Positions 16,915 to 25,039 of a stretch of DNA of 64,000 bases are shown here, in pieces. The number at the start of each line of letters is the position of its first letter. Positions within the stretch are counted from its first letter, which is position 1. The notes beneath the pieces are model-generated. The model was given only the letters and a program-made list of their open reading frames with translations, was not told where the DNA came from and made no database searches. Source of the stretch: Bacillus sp. FJAT-47783 (lineage in GTDB: Bacteria; Bacillota; Bacilli; Bacillales; Aeribacillaceae); contig NZ_JAKZKS010000009.1 of the NCBI RefSeq assembly GCF_022808615.1, forward strand, positions 62,001 to 126,000, read 5' to 3'. The translations under genes were made by a program, and so were the position numbers.

Positions 16915-17208
16915 ATGTTTGTATTAATAGGCACTATTACCATTACAAGTATTGGTCTTTTTGTATTGTTTAATTGGTTAATGGGTTATAAAAAAGGGAA
17001 TATTGTCATTGATTTTGATGAACGCTATTTCAATCAAAAAGAATATGTAGAAGCTATTAAAAACAAATTAATAAATGAAGGTAGAAACGTTCAATATATT
17101 GGCGGTGGTAAATTTATCATTGATGGAAAAAAATATTTATTCATCGAAAGAAATGTTAGTATGGGAAGAGTTCCAATGCAAAGAACAATTCTTAAACTTA
17201 TAAAGTGA
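16915..17208 (+). CDS. Unknown small membrane-anchored protein (97 aa)
   Basis: One N-terminal transmembrane helix (FVLIGTITITSIGLFVLFNW) is followed by a soluble domain of about 70 residues with GGGKFIIDGKKYLF; no family recognised. AGGAG at 16901-16905 points to the ATG at 16915 rather than the TTG at 16906. The gene is AT-rich. Its stop codon lies inside the left end of element A2 (AAAGTGAAAC), so the element may have set or truncated the C-terminus. Confidence 0.5.
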   Translation: MFVLIGTITITSIGLFVLFNWLMGYKKGNIVIDFDERYFNQKEYVEAIKNKLINEGRNVQYIGGGKFIIDGKKYLFIERNVSMGRVPMQRTILKLIK

Positions 17209-17255
17209 AACTTCATTCAGTGGGGGTCTTACTGCCCGTTAAGAGTGGGATAAAA
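17201..17255 (+). mobile_element. Element family A, short copy (A2)
   Basis: A 55-bp copy: left end TAAAGTGAAACTTCATTCAG fused to right end TCTTACTGCCCGTTAAGA and GTGGGATAAA. Nearly identical to A3 at 18894. Confidence 0.8.
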
Positions 17256-17304
17256 TAGATTTATTCAACTAACTGGTCTTTAATTGAATAAAATAAAACC
17301 CATA

Positions 17305-17445
17305 TGCGCACGATCAGCCTCAGACAAAAATGTTCTTACGCCTTAAAGGCGCTTTCTGCCTTTAAGGCGTCACGTTTTTGACTTGAGGGGCCAGGTGGCT
17401 TTCGCTAAACATCGAAGGCTCTATTTGCCCTTGAAAGTTTTATTA
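17305..17445. repeat. Two-hairpin element family B, copy B1
   Basis: It begins near GATCAGCCTCAGAC and AATGTTCTTACG. A perfect hairpin ACGCCTTAAAGGC / GCCTTTAAGGCGT is followed by AGGTGGCTTTCGCT and CGAAGGCT, which can pair as a second stem. Copies B2-B4 keep the blocks while the hairpin sequence varies. Confidence 0.7.
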
Positions 17446-17473
17446 AAAAAATATAAATTCAGATATTAAAATG

Positions 17474-17507
17474 AAAAACGCTTAGATTGATAACCAAGCG
17501 TTTTTTG
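17474..17507. terminator. Bidirectional terminator between the orphan gene and moaA
   Basis: Stem AAAACGCTT / AAGCGTTTT with T runs on both strands. Confidence 0.8.
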
Positions 17508-17608
17508 TGCTACATATAATTTTTTTCACATGTGATTATTAGTGTTTTTCTCCACGTTATCCGAACTACTTAAATGTAAATTCGCCTCTCTATAAAAAAT
17601 GCTTCTTT

Positions 17609-18610
17609 TTATCCTCCAATATAGGACATTTCAATCCGTTTTCCTCGTATCGTCGCCTGTTTTCCTCGCTCTTCTGAATAGCGATCGTCCCGATTCTCCC
17701 AAACATGCCGAATAGTAGTAAGCAATTCTTCATCAGATGCGCCATTCCGAATACTTGCCAGCAAATTCGTTCCTTTCGCTGAAAATAAACACGTATACAA
17801 CTTGCCATCGGCTGAAATGCGACTACGTGTGCAATCGGAACAAAACGCAGCTGACACTGAAGATATAAAACCAACTTCGACGTTTGTGCCGACATAACGA
17901 TAACTTTTTGCAACTTCACCGAAAAACTTTGCTTCTACCGGTTCCAATGGAAATTCATTTGTAATCAGTTTATAAATTTCTTTACTCGTAACGACTTCAT
18001 CTAACTTCCATCCATTAAGAGAACCGACATCCATATATTCAATAAAGCGCAAGGTGATCCCTTTTTCTTTAAAATAGCGGGCCATTGGTAAAATTTCGCT
18101 ATCGTTCATTCCTTTTTTTACAACCATATTCACTTTCACGGTTAAACCTTGATTGATCGCCTCTTCAATTCCTTCTAAAATTGCTTCTGATTTGATCCTT
18201 CTACCATTCATTTTCATAAAAACATCGTTATTTAATGCGTCTAAACTAACGTTTACTCGGTTTATTCCAGCTTTTTTGAGCCGCTTCGCATACTGCTTTA
18301 ACAAAAATCCGTTCGTTGTAAGCGACACTTCTTGAAGACCCTCGATATTATTTAACATCGAAATAAGAACATCGATATCTTTTCGAAGAAGAGGCTCTCC
18401 GCCTGTTAAGCGAATTTTTCGCACCCCAAACCGAACAAAAAGTTTCGCTAAGCGAGTTATTTCTTCGAAAGTCATGATTTGCTCACGTTTCATAAAACAA
18501 TATTGTTTTCCTTCTGTTTCAGGCATGCAATATATACAACGAAAATTACACCGATCGGTTACCGACATGCGTAAATCTAATAACGGGCGTTTATAAGTAT
18601 CTCGCAACAA
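17609..18610 (-). CDS. moaA: MoaA, GTP 3',8-cyclase (molybdenum cofactor synthesis)
   Basis: A 333-residue radical SAM enzyme. The N-terminal cluster cysteines are Cys21, Cys25 and Cys28 (CNFRCIYC); the second cluster is formed by Cys257, Cys260 and Cys274; the protein ends in the essential Gly-Gly. It converts GTP to the precursor of cyclic pyranopterin, the first step to Moco, needed for nitrate reductase. The start is a TTG at 18610 behind GAGGGA, so translation is probably weak. No other moa genes are nearby; the FNR site upstream ties it to anaerobic growth. Confidence 0.95.
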   Translation of the reverse strand: MLRDTYKRPLLDLRMSVTDRCNFRCIYCMPETEGKQYCFMKREQIMTFEEITRLAKLFVRFGVRKIRLTGGEPLLRKDIDVLISMLNNIEGLQEVSLTTNGFLLKQYAKRLKKAGINRVNVSLDALNNDVFMKMNGRRIKSEAILEGIEEAINQGLTVKVNMVVKKGMNDSEILPMARYFKEKGITLRFIEYMDVGSLNGWKLDEVVTSKEIYKLITNEFPLEPVEAKFFGEVAKSYRYVGTNVEVGFISSVSAAFCSDCTRSRISADGKLYTCLFSAKGTNLLASIRNGASDEELLTTIRHVWENRDDRYSEERGKQATIRGKRIEMSYIGG

Positions 18611-18676
18611 GTTTTATCCCTCATTTCTCATCAAAAGGTCTTATTTATAATGGTACATAAAGACGTAACAAGCCAA

Positions 18677-18692
18677 TGTGAAGTACGTCACA
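18677..18692 (-). promoter_or_regulatory. FNR operator upstream of moaA
   Basis: TGTGAAGTACGTCACA, a perfect TGTGA-N6-TCACA palindrome 67 bp upstream of the moaA start. Confidence 0.8.
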
Positions 18693-18859
18693 CTTTATTA
18701 TATGTTCAAGTAATGTTCGAAATCATCTAGTTTTGACTTACACTCATTTTACTAAATTTGAAATGTTTTGTCTTACGATCGAAAGGTAAGGAAACTAAAA
18801 ACATCTTCACAGGAGATGAAAGTATAGAGGATTATGATCGATGTAGAAATTAGAAGAAA

Positions 18860-18887
18860 GAATCACAAAACAGCCGTTTTGTGATTC
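18860..18887. other. Perfect 12-bp hairpin
   Basis: GAATCACAAAAC - AGCC - GTTTTGTGATTC, without a T run on either strand, immediately before element A3. The remaining sequence of the 18611-19023 gap shows no gene. Confidence 0.5.
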
Positions 18888-18893
18888 TTCTAA

Positions 18894-18949
18894 ATAAAGT
18901 GAAACTTCATTCAGTGGGGTCTTACTGCCCGTTAAGAGTGGGATAAAAT
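18894..18949 (+). mobile_element. Element family A, short copy (A3)
   Basis: A 56-bp copy with the same left (TAAAGTGAAACTTCATTCAG) and right (CCCGTTAAGAGTGGGATAAA) ends as A2. Confidence 0.8.
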
Positions 18950-19023
18950 ATTAGTCGAAATGTTAAGCTAAATTTCTAAATAAATTCCTTTTTTAAAGAA
19001 TCACTATTTTTTCAAATTCATAT

Positions 19024-19332
19024 TTAAAGTGGAAAACTAATATTTTTTAATTGCTCTTTTAAATAATCACGATAAACCTTATTATTAGTTTGGAACTTTT
19101 CTGGGTATCTTTTTGGTTGAAAAATTACTGCACCATCCTTAATCCATTTATCTCTATAAATACGATGAGTTTCTTTTACTGGCATCAAATCACCATCTTC
19201 CATTTCAACATAGTCATCGTATCCGAATTCAAAACCATAGCAAACACATATTTCAAAAGATCCATACCCATCTTTATCATAAGCAGGCTCAAATAACCCT
19301 TTAAACCCACATACAGGACACATATATTTCAT
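19024..19332 (-). CDS. CPCC-type cysteine-rich protein, likely orphan immunity protein
   Basis: About 102 residues, opening MKYMCPVCGFKGLFEPAYD and then GSFEICVCYGFEFGYDD. This is the Cys-rich CPCC family, often found beside polymorphic toxins. The second motif, usually CPCCGFEFG, reads CVCYGFEFG here, so one zinc-ligand cysteine is replaced by Tyr. The ATG at 19332 is preceded by AAGGGG. No toxin gene is adjacent; repeats flank it on both sides. The immunity role is inferred from the family context. Confidence 0.65.
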   Translation of the reverse strand: MKYMCPVCGFKGLFEPAYDKDGYGSFEICVCYGFEFGYDDYVEMEDGDLMPVKETHRIYRDKWIKDGAVIFQPKRYPEKFQTNNKVYRDYLKEQLKNISFPL

Positions 19333-19430
19333 AGACATTCCCCTTATTAGTTTAAAAAGTATCCATATCTTTTGTCACTGCTTTTTCCCCATTGATTGAT
19401 AGCATCAATGTAAGCAGTAGCGATATTAGA

Positions 19431-19550
19431 GACGAACAAAAGCGTAGGTCATTCGCTAAAGCGTCGTACAAACTCAGGCGACGTTTCAGTCGATGTTGAC
19501 TTATCGTACGGATGAAGTGGGAAGTTTGCTAGTCGCTAATGCCGGCGTGA
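19431..19550. repeat. Structured repeat family C, copy C1
   Basis: It shares the block GTTGACTTATCGTACGGATG and then GGAAGTTTGCTAGTCGCTA with copy C3 at 51.8 kb (about 40 of 49 positions over the joined block), plus a GACGAACA opening. Confidence 0.65.
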
Positions 19551-19552
19551 CA

Positions 19553-19602
19553 GAAAAAAATCCTCCTCATACAGTCAGCCGATACGGACTTTATGAGGAG
19601 AA
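19553..19602 (-). terminator. narK terminator
   Basis: Read leftward: CTCCTCAT / ATGAGGAG stem followed by GATTTTTTT. Confidence 0.8.
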
Positions 19603-19644
19603 TGGTTTGAAATTCTTATTTGAATTGTTTATAACTTCCTAAGA

Positions 19645-20820
19645 CTAATTTGTCACAACCTCAGCAGTTCTTACATTTTTCTTTCCAAAGACTAATCGAT
19701 TGAATAAGAAGCAGATAATTGCAAATAAACTGAGTAAAATAAATCCGAGCATGTAAGAACCCGTTGCATCTTTAACAATTCCCATCAAAATAGGTGGGAA
19801 AAAGCCTCCTAATCCACCCCATGCACCGACAATACCTGTTACGGCTCCGGTTTCATTTGGGAAAAGTTGAGGAACGAATTTGAAAACAGCTCCGTTTCCT
19901 AAACCAGCCATAATCGCGATGAAAAGACATGCCGCTGTCATCACGATTAGATTTTCCATACCGAATGCGATAATAAGCGCTCCCATCGCCATTCCTGCAT
20001 AGACGATCGTTAAGATACGTTCTGCTCCTAATTTATCGCTAAGATTTCCGCCAATTGGACGTGCAAATGTTGCGATCACCGTAAAGCCAGCGGCACGTAA
20101 GCCTGCATCAACTGGAGTCATCCCATATAAGTCAATAAGCAATGAAGGCAAATAAATACCAAATGCTACAAATGCACCGAATGTCACAAAATAAAAAAGT
20201 GACAATGTCCACGTATGTTTATACTTTAATACCGATAAAGAATTAAGCATCGTTTTCTTTTCCTTCGGCTTAGGCATTTCAGGTGTAAAAAACCAAACGA
20301 GGATAAGCATGACGACAACTGGAATAATGAGTCCCCAGAACGCCCATTTCACTCCAAAGAAAGCTGCAATGGATGGTACAGAAAAGCTTGCAACGGCTGT
20401 TCCGATATTCCCCATTGCATTAATTCCTAACGCTGTACCTTGCTTTTCTGGTGGTGTGAGCTTTGAAACAAACGCAATGGAAATCGCAAACGATGTTCCC
20501 GCCATACCAATAAAGAATGCCCAAAACATTAACATTTCAAATGAATTAGCAAATCCTGCACCGACGAGTGGAACGATAATGAATAGCAATAATAAGGAAA
20601 AAAGCTTTCTTCCGCCGAAGCGATCCGTTAATATCCCAAGTGGAATCCTCATGACCGATCCTAGTAACACGGGAGTCGCAACTAAAATACTTTTTTGAGT
20701 AGACGTTAACCCATACATCTCTTGGAAAGTGCTTGCTAACGGTGAAAATACAGCCCAAACCGCAAACGCAATGGTCATGGCTAACGTCGTAATCGGCAAT
20801 AATGCTTTTTGTTTGTTCAT
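19645..20820 (-). CDS. narK: NarK-type nitrate/nitrite transporter
   Basis: A 391-residue MFS protein with 12 predicted membrane helices. The nitrate-nitrite porter signatures are visible as NAMGNIGTAVASF and, in the second half, GLGNGAVFKFVPQLFP followed by GIVGAWGGLGGFFPP. It moves nitrate in or exchanges it for nitrite across the inner membrane. The ATG follows GGAGG. A near-perfect FNR site lies 81 bp upstream. In B. subtilis narK is linked to fnr and ywiC; here the same genes are dispersed over 10 kb. Confidence 0.9.
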   Translation of the reverse strand: MNKQKALLPITTLAMTIAFAVWAVFSPLASTFQEMYGLTSTQKSILVATPVLLGSVMRIPLGILTDRFGGRKLFSLLLLFIIVPLVGAGFANSFEMLMFWAFFIGMAGTSFAISIAFVSKLTPPEKQGTALGINAMGNIGTAVASFSVPSIAAFFGVKWAFWGLIIPVVVMLILVWFFTPEMPKPKEKKTMLNSLSVLKYKHTWTLSLFYFVTFGAFVAFGIYLPSLLIDLYGMTPVDAGLRAAGFTVIATFARPIGGNLSDKLGAERILTIVYAGMAMGALIIAFGMENLIVMTAACLFIAIMAGLGNGAVFKFVPQLFPNETGAVTGIVGAWGGLGGFFPPILMGIVKDATGSYMLGFILLSLFAIICFLFNRLVFGKKNVRTAEVVTN

Positions 20821-20900
20821 TTTTAGAACCTCCTGAATTTAGGCTAACAACAAACCTAAGTTTTGTTACTTTCATCATAAGCAAATGAAAAGAAAAAGTT

Positions 20901-20916
20901 TGTTAAACACATCACA
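20901..20916 (-). promoter_or_regulatory. FNR-like site upstream of narK
   Basis: TGTGATGTGTTTAACA on the narK strand: TGTGA-N6-TCACA with one mismatch. Confidence 0.55.
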
Positions 20917-20994
20917 TTTCTAACTCATTTCACATTTTTGTAAAAAGTTTAATTCCCTTAACCCAAGATTCAGCACAAGGGCATTGTTCACCCT

Positions 20995-21087
20995 CGGGCA
21001 AAGTGTTCTTCATCCCTTTATAGGATGAAGGTTATTTGACCTCGAGGGGTAGGTGGCTTTCGCTGGACAAAGCTCCATTCATTGTAT
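20995..21087. repeat. Element family B, copy B2 (diverged)
   Basis: It keeps AAGTGTTCTTC, a replaced hairpin TTCATCC / GGATGAA, then CCTCGAGGGG, AGGTGGCTTTCGCTGGACAA and CTCCATT. The first stem has a different sequence from B1 but still pairs. Confidence 0.6.
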
Positions 21088-21111
21088 TTTCATTTAACTT
21101 TCTGAAACAAT

Positions 21112-21147
21112 AAAAAACTGGCCCTCATAAAACTGAACCAGTTTTTC
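21112..21147. terminator. Terminator between the radical SAM gene and narK
   Basis: Stem AAAAACTGG / CCAGTTTTT; A and T runs on both sides allow use on either strand, mainly for the radical SAM gene. Confidence 0.8.
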
Positions 21148-21162
21148 TTACAAATATTCATG

Positions 21163-22284
21163 TCACTTTGATGTCATCTTTTTTTCCTTTCTTAATTTAT
21201 TCGGTATATAAACACAATAAGGCTCACTTTCTAAGTAATCGCCTGTCATTGCATATGCACGTGATCGGGAACCACCGCAAACATATCGAAATTCACAAAC
21301 ACCACATTTTCCTTTATATTTATCCGGATTTCTCAAATCCTGAAAAACTGGGGAGTTTCGGTAAATATCTGCCAATTGCGTTTCTCGTACATTTCCAGCT
21401 TTGATTGGCAACAATCCACTTGGATAAACATCACCAATATGTGAGATAAATAGAAAGCCGTTTCCATCATTCACTCCTTTTGGAGCACGACCGAGCCCGT
21501 CTACTTGTCCCGTTATGCCTTTCATTAGTACATCTTCATACCGGATATCATGGTCCTGTTTATGGTTTTCTCGCATCTTTTGCTGAAGGACAACACGGCG
21601 ATAATGCTGTCCAGCGGTTGTTTTAATATCAAAAGGGACTCGTTTACTCGTTTCATACAGCCATTTAAATACTTTTTCATGCTCGACAGGTGAAATCATA
21701 TCCTCATCCTTCCCCCGTCCTGTTGGGACAAGAAAGAAAACACTCCAAAGTACGCATTTAAGCTGCTCAATCAGTTCAACCATTTCATCTAATACTTCCA
21801 CATTATAGCGGGAAATGACCGTGTTAATTTGGACAGGAATCTCCAGCTCATGCAAATATTGTATCGCTTTGATCGTTAAATCAAATGAACCACTTGTTCC
21901 CCGAAAATGATCATGAATTTTAGCATTTGGACCATCTAGACTAAATGCCCAGCGTGCTAATCCGATTTTTTTCGCTTTTTGAATCGCTTCTTTTGTCACG
22001 TTTGGCGTTGCACTTGGTGTCATCGAAACACGCAACCCTTTAGCAATCGCATATTCCGCAATATCATATACATCCGGTCTCATTAAAGGATCTCCACCAG
22101 TAAACACTAAAAGTGGTTGATCCATTTCGTATATTTGATCGATTAGTTTTTTTCCTTCTTCAAACGTTAACTCACGGGGATCACGATGATACTGTGCCTC
22201 TGCACGACAATGAAGGCACTTTAGCTGACACGCTCTCGTTACCTCCCAAATAACAATAAATGGATTTTCATGGAAGTCTCTCAT
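21163..22284 (-). CDS. Radical SAM/SPASM protein of the anaerobic cluster
   Basis: A 373-residue protein with the radical SAM cluster Cys19, Cys23 and Cys26 (CQLKCLHC), the FTGGDPLMRPD motif, and a C-terminal SPASM region for extra clusters (CGVCEFRYVCGGSRSRAY, later EPYC). It resembles the NirJ/AhbD-like family of peptide- or heme-modifying enzymes; the substrate is unknown. The ATG follows GAGGAG. A perfect FNR site lies 52 bp upstream, shared with the divergent Crp/Fnr gene, so it is probably induced without oxygen. Confidence 0.85.
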   Translation of the reverse strand: MRDFHENPFIVIWEVTRACQLKCLHCRAEAQYHRDPRELTFEEGKKLIDQIYEMDQPLLVFTGGDPLMRPDVYDIAEYAIAKGLRVSMTPSATPNVTKEAIQKAKKIGLARWAFSLDGPNAKIHDHFRGTSGSFDLTIKAIQYLHELEIPVQINTVISRYNVEVLDEMVELIEQLKCVLWSVFFLVPTGRGKDEDMISPVEHEKVFKWLYETSKRVPFDIKTTAGQHYRRVVLQQKMRENHKQDHDIRYEDVLMKGITGQVDGLGRAPKGVNDGNGFLFISHIGDVYPSGLLPIKAGNVRETQLADIYRNSPVFQDLRNPDKYKGKCGVCEFRYVCGGSRSRAYAMTGDYLESEPYCVYIPNKLRKEKKMTSK

Positions 22285-22335
22285 AGACTCACTCCTCCTT
22301 CGCTATTGATTGTAAAATAAAGAAAGAGGGGCTCA

Positions 22336-22351
22336 TGTGATACACATCACA
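22336..22351. promoter_or_regulatory. FNR operator between radical SAM and crp/fnr-type genes
   Basis: TGTGATACACATCACA, a perfect TGTGA-N6-TCACA palindrome in the divergent intergenic region. Confidence 0.8.
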
Positions 22352-22478
22352 AAAAGACTTTTGTCATACAATTGTCACTTACTTAGTAATTTTTTTTCAT
22401 TCAACTTGAACAACTATGATTTACTTCACAGATTCTTTTTTATAGCATAATAAAATGAAATGGAAGGGAGATGTCTAC

Positions 22479-23183
22479 ATGAAACAGAACTGGATTCAAC
22501 AACGATTAAAAGATGTCCCACTTTTTCGTGAGTTATCAGACGAAGAATTAACGACAATAATGGACATTTCACAAGCCCGTATGTATAAACAACGATCATT
22601 TGTCTTTATGCAAGGTGATCCGTTAGAGCGTGTGTATTTTATTCATTCTGGATCAGTGAAAATATATAAAACAGATTTAAATGGGAGAGAACAAATTGTT
22701 TCAGTTTTACAAGCAGGTGAAATGTTCCCACATGCCGGTTTTTTCAGAAAAGGGAGCTATCCAGCACATGCGGAGGTGGTTGAAGAGGCCGTCTTAATTT
22801 CAACTCCCATTGCAGAATTTGAGCAAACACTACTTAAAAGTCCTGAATTATGTATAAAGTTATTTCGTGTCATGGGTGAAAAAATCATTGACTTACACAA
22901 CCGGTTAGAAGAACAAGTTCTTCATAATACTTATGAACAAATTATCATGCTCCTTTTGCGACTTACAAAAACAAATGCTGTTGAACAGTCCCACTATTAC
23001 CGCCTTACATCTCATTTTACAAACAGGGAATTAGCGAATATGATCGGGACAACTAGGGAAACCATCAGCCGAACATTCAGCCAGCTAAAAAAGAAAAAGA
23101 TCCTAGACACCGACGATAACGGATTTTATTTAATCGATAGAGATCAATTAGAAAAGGAACTATTTTTCCCATTTGAAAAATAG
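22479..23183 (+). CDS. Crp/Fnr-family regulator without Fe-S cysteines
   Basis: A 234-residue protein with a cNMP-type effector domain, dimer helix and HTH (NRELANMIGTTRETISRTF). There is no cysteine cluster, so it is not an oxygen-sensing Fnr; ligand unknown (heme/NO-sensing or ligand-free relatives are possible). The recognition helix TTRETISR carries Arg and Glu at positions that can read TGTGA-type half-sites. The ATG at 22479 follows GGAAGGGAG. It is divergent from the radical SAM gene within the anaerobic block. Confidence 0.8.
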   Translation: MKQNWIQQRLKDVPLFRELSDEELTTIMDISQARMYKQRSFVFMQGDPLERVYFIHSGSVKIYKTDLNGREQIVSVLQAGEMFPHAGFFRKGSYPAHAEVVEEAVLISTPIAEFEQTLLKSPELCIKLFRVMGEKIIDLHNRLEEQVLHNTYEQIIMLLLRLTKTNAVEQSHYYRLTSHFTNRELANMIGTTRETISRTFSQLKKKKILDTDDNGFYLIDRDQLEKELFFPFEK

Positions 23184-23189
23184 TATCCG

Positions 23190-23300
23190 CCTTGATCAGC
23201 ATCAGACCAAAATGTTCTTACGATGAAAAGGCGCTTTTTTGCCTTTACGGTGTCACGTGGCGCTGGACAGCGAACATTCCATTACACTGGAAACTTTATC
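23190..23300. repeat. Element family B, copy B3
   Basis: GATCAGCATCAGAC, AAATGTTCTTACG, hairpin AAAAGGC / GCCTTT, then CGGTGTCACG and GGCGCTGGACAGCGAACATT with CCATTAC. Confidence 0.65.
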
Positions 23301-23306
23301 AAAGAA

Positions 23307-23340
23307 TAAGGGTGCCCAAACCGAATGGGACACCCTTTTA
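23307..23340. terminator. Bidirectional terminator between crp-type gene and ywiC
   Basis: Stem AAGGGTGCCCA / TGGGACACCCTT followed by TTA on the + strand; equally usable by ywiC on the other strand. Confidence 0.75.
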
Positions 23341-23353
23341 TATTGAAATCGAT

Positions 23354-24079
23354 TTATAAGAGAACGAGCATCGCAATGCAAAAGTAAATCGCATTTACAG
23401 TCTCCATAATCCCAACTTTCATAATTGTCATCTTTTTTCCATATAAATAAACAGCACGAAGAACACTTGGTACATAAAGAATCGTAAAGAGTGAATACCC
23501 CGACATGATTAATACAATTATTAACAATATGTGATATCCCCATGAAAACCATTTAAACATTTCGTTTTTCTTTTCCCGAATCATCGTTTTCACGTAAAAT
23601 GTACTTCCGATAAAAAAGAAGAAGCAAAATATACTGACTAGAAAAGCATCGAATGTTAATTCGCCACTTCCAACATAATAACTAGTTAGCGCTCCAATAC
23701 AAAACGACATAATAGCCGCAACATCGTTTATAAAAGCCCGTTCGTTTTTCTTCTTTGCATAATAAAGATTGATGAAAAAGAATGGGACCATTGCGATTCC
23801 AAAATAAATAAGTTTTATATTATAAAAGAGAAGAATGAGTAGCATCGTAATGGCAATAAAAAAATAACGATAAAACCATTGTAAATACTCTTTTTTTCTC
23901 TTTATTTTAAACGACATTAATAATGGATATGTCGCTAAATATAAAAATAACCATCCAATAAATAATGGAATATGAAACCATGAAAAACCACCCGCGTATC
24001 CCCCTAATAAAAATGGTATGACCAACATAGCCCAAGCGCCGTGTTGTTTTGGAAGTAGTAGCTTTTTAGAAGCACCCAT
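23354..24079 (-). CDS. ywiC: YwiC-like integral membrane protein
   Basis: A 241-residue protein with about eight membrane helices and the family opening LLLPKQHGAWAMLVIPFLL. YwiC is encoded with narK and fnr in B. subtilis; its biochemical function is unknown. The ATG follows GGAG. It is divergent from the ric/scdA gene and probably shares the FNR-like site at 24210. Confidence 0.88.
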   Translation of the reverse strand: MGASKKLLLPKQHGAWAMLVIPFLLGGYAGGFSWFHIPLFIGWLFLYLATYPLLMSFKIKRKKEYLQWFYRYFFIAITMLLILLFYNIKLIYFGIAMVPFFFINLYYAKKKNERAFINDVAAIMSFCIGALTSYYVGSGELTFDAFLVSIFCFFFFIGSTFYVKTMIREKKNEMFKWFSWGYHILLIIVLIMSGYSLFTILYVPSVLRAVYLYGKKMTIMKVGIMETVNAIYFCIAMLVLL

Positions 24080-24209
24080 TCTCTTTTCGACTCCTTTCTC
24101 CGTGCAAACCTTTTTTACTTTTTTAGTATATCGAAAAAGTTACCGCAGCAACGTGTTCGTTATCACACGTTGAAAATTTGACACATTTTATTAAAAATTT
24201 GTTAATGTT

Positions 24210-24225
24210 TGTGATATGTATCACG
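24210..24225. promoter_or_regulatory. FNR-like site between ywiC and ric/scdA
   Basis: TGTGATATGTATCACG, one mismatch from TGTGA-N6-TCACA, 62 bp before the ric start and 131 bp from the ywiC start. Confidence 0.65.
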
Positions 24226-24286
24226 ACCTTATCGATCAATACGCGATATGATTACGATGAAATCAAAAACAAACGGAGGGTTAAAG

Positions 24287-24985
24287 ATGGAAAAAACCTT
24301 TACAGAACAATCAACAGTTGGAGAAATCGTTGCTGCGTTTCCAAAATCAAGTGATTTTTTCAAATCAAATAGAATTGACTTTTGTTGTGGAGGTAATCGA
24401 CCTTTAAAAGAGGCTTTAACAGAGAAAAATTTACCGGTTGAAGACATTGTTCAACAATTAAATGAGCAGTTTCAGAATGCTAATAAGAAAGTTGAAAAGA
24501 ATTGGGAAGAAGCGACGTATTCGGAATTAATTGAACATATTGTCCATAAACACCACCGTTACCTAAATGAAGAGCTACCACAACTTAGTCCTTATGTCAC
24601 GAAAGTGTTACGCGTTCACGGTGGCGAACAACCTCATTTAGTAAAGATTCATAAGCTATTTAATGAGTTAAAAACAGAACTAGAGCAACATCTAATGAAA
24701 GAGGAAGTACAAGCATTTCCCCTTATCTTACACTATGAACAAGAGCCGACACCAGAAAATGAAGCAGCCATGAAAAAAGTTATTTTCGAGCTCGTTTCTG
24801 AACATGACAAAGCAGGAGACATCATAAAAGAAATGCGGGACATAACGAATGACTTCACACCACCAGCCCATGCTTGTGGAACATACCGACTTGTTTATAA
24901 CCGACTAGAAGCATTGGAATCAGATTTGTTTGAACATATTCATTTAGAAAATAACATTTTATTCCCGCGTATTCTTAATGATTAA
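24287..24985 (+). CDS. scdA: Iron-sulfur cluster repair protein (RIC/ScdA/YtfE)
   Basis: A 232-residue di-iron protein: N-terminal DUF542 part with the RIDFCCGGN motif, then a hemerythrin-like four-helix domain with HKHHRYL, HLMKEEVQAFP, SEHDKAGD and HIHLENNILFP. It repairs Fe-S clusters damaged by nitric oxide or peroxide. The ATG at 24287 follows ACGGAGGG; an upstream in-frame ATG lacks a site. Its context (NarK, Fnr, an FNR-like operator) fits a nitrosative-stress response during nitrate respiration. Confidence 0.92.
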   Translation: MEKTFTEQSTVGEIVAAFPKSSDFFKSNRIDFCCGGNRPLKEALTEKNLPVEDIVQQLNEQFQNANKKVEKNWEEATYSELIEHIVHKHHRYLNEELPQLSPYVTKVLRVHGGEQPHLVKIHKLFNELKTELEQHLMKEEVQAFPLILHYEQEPTPENEAAMKKVIFELVSEHDKAGDIIKEMRDITNDFTPPAHACGTYRLVYNRLEALESDLFEHIHLENNILFPRILND

Positions 24986-24997
24986 CTTTTCCACATT

Positions 24998-25037
24998 AAA
25001 AACGCTTGAACGGATTCCATCCATTCAAGCGTTTTTA
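24998..25037. terminator. Bidirectional terminator between ric/scdA and hemZ
   Basis: Stem AAAAACGCTTGAA / TTCAAGCGTTTTT, T-rich on both strands. Confidence 0.92.
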
Positions 25038-25039
25038 AT

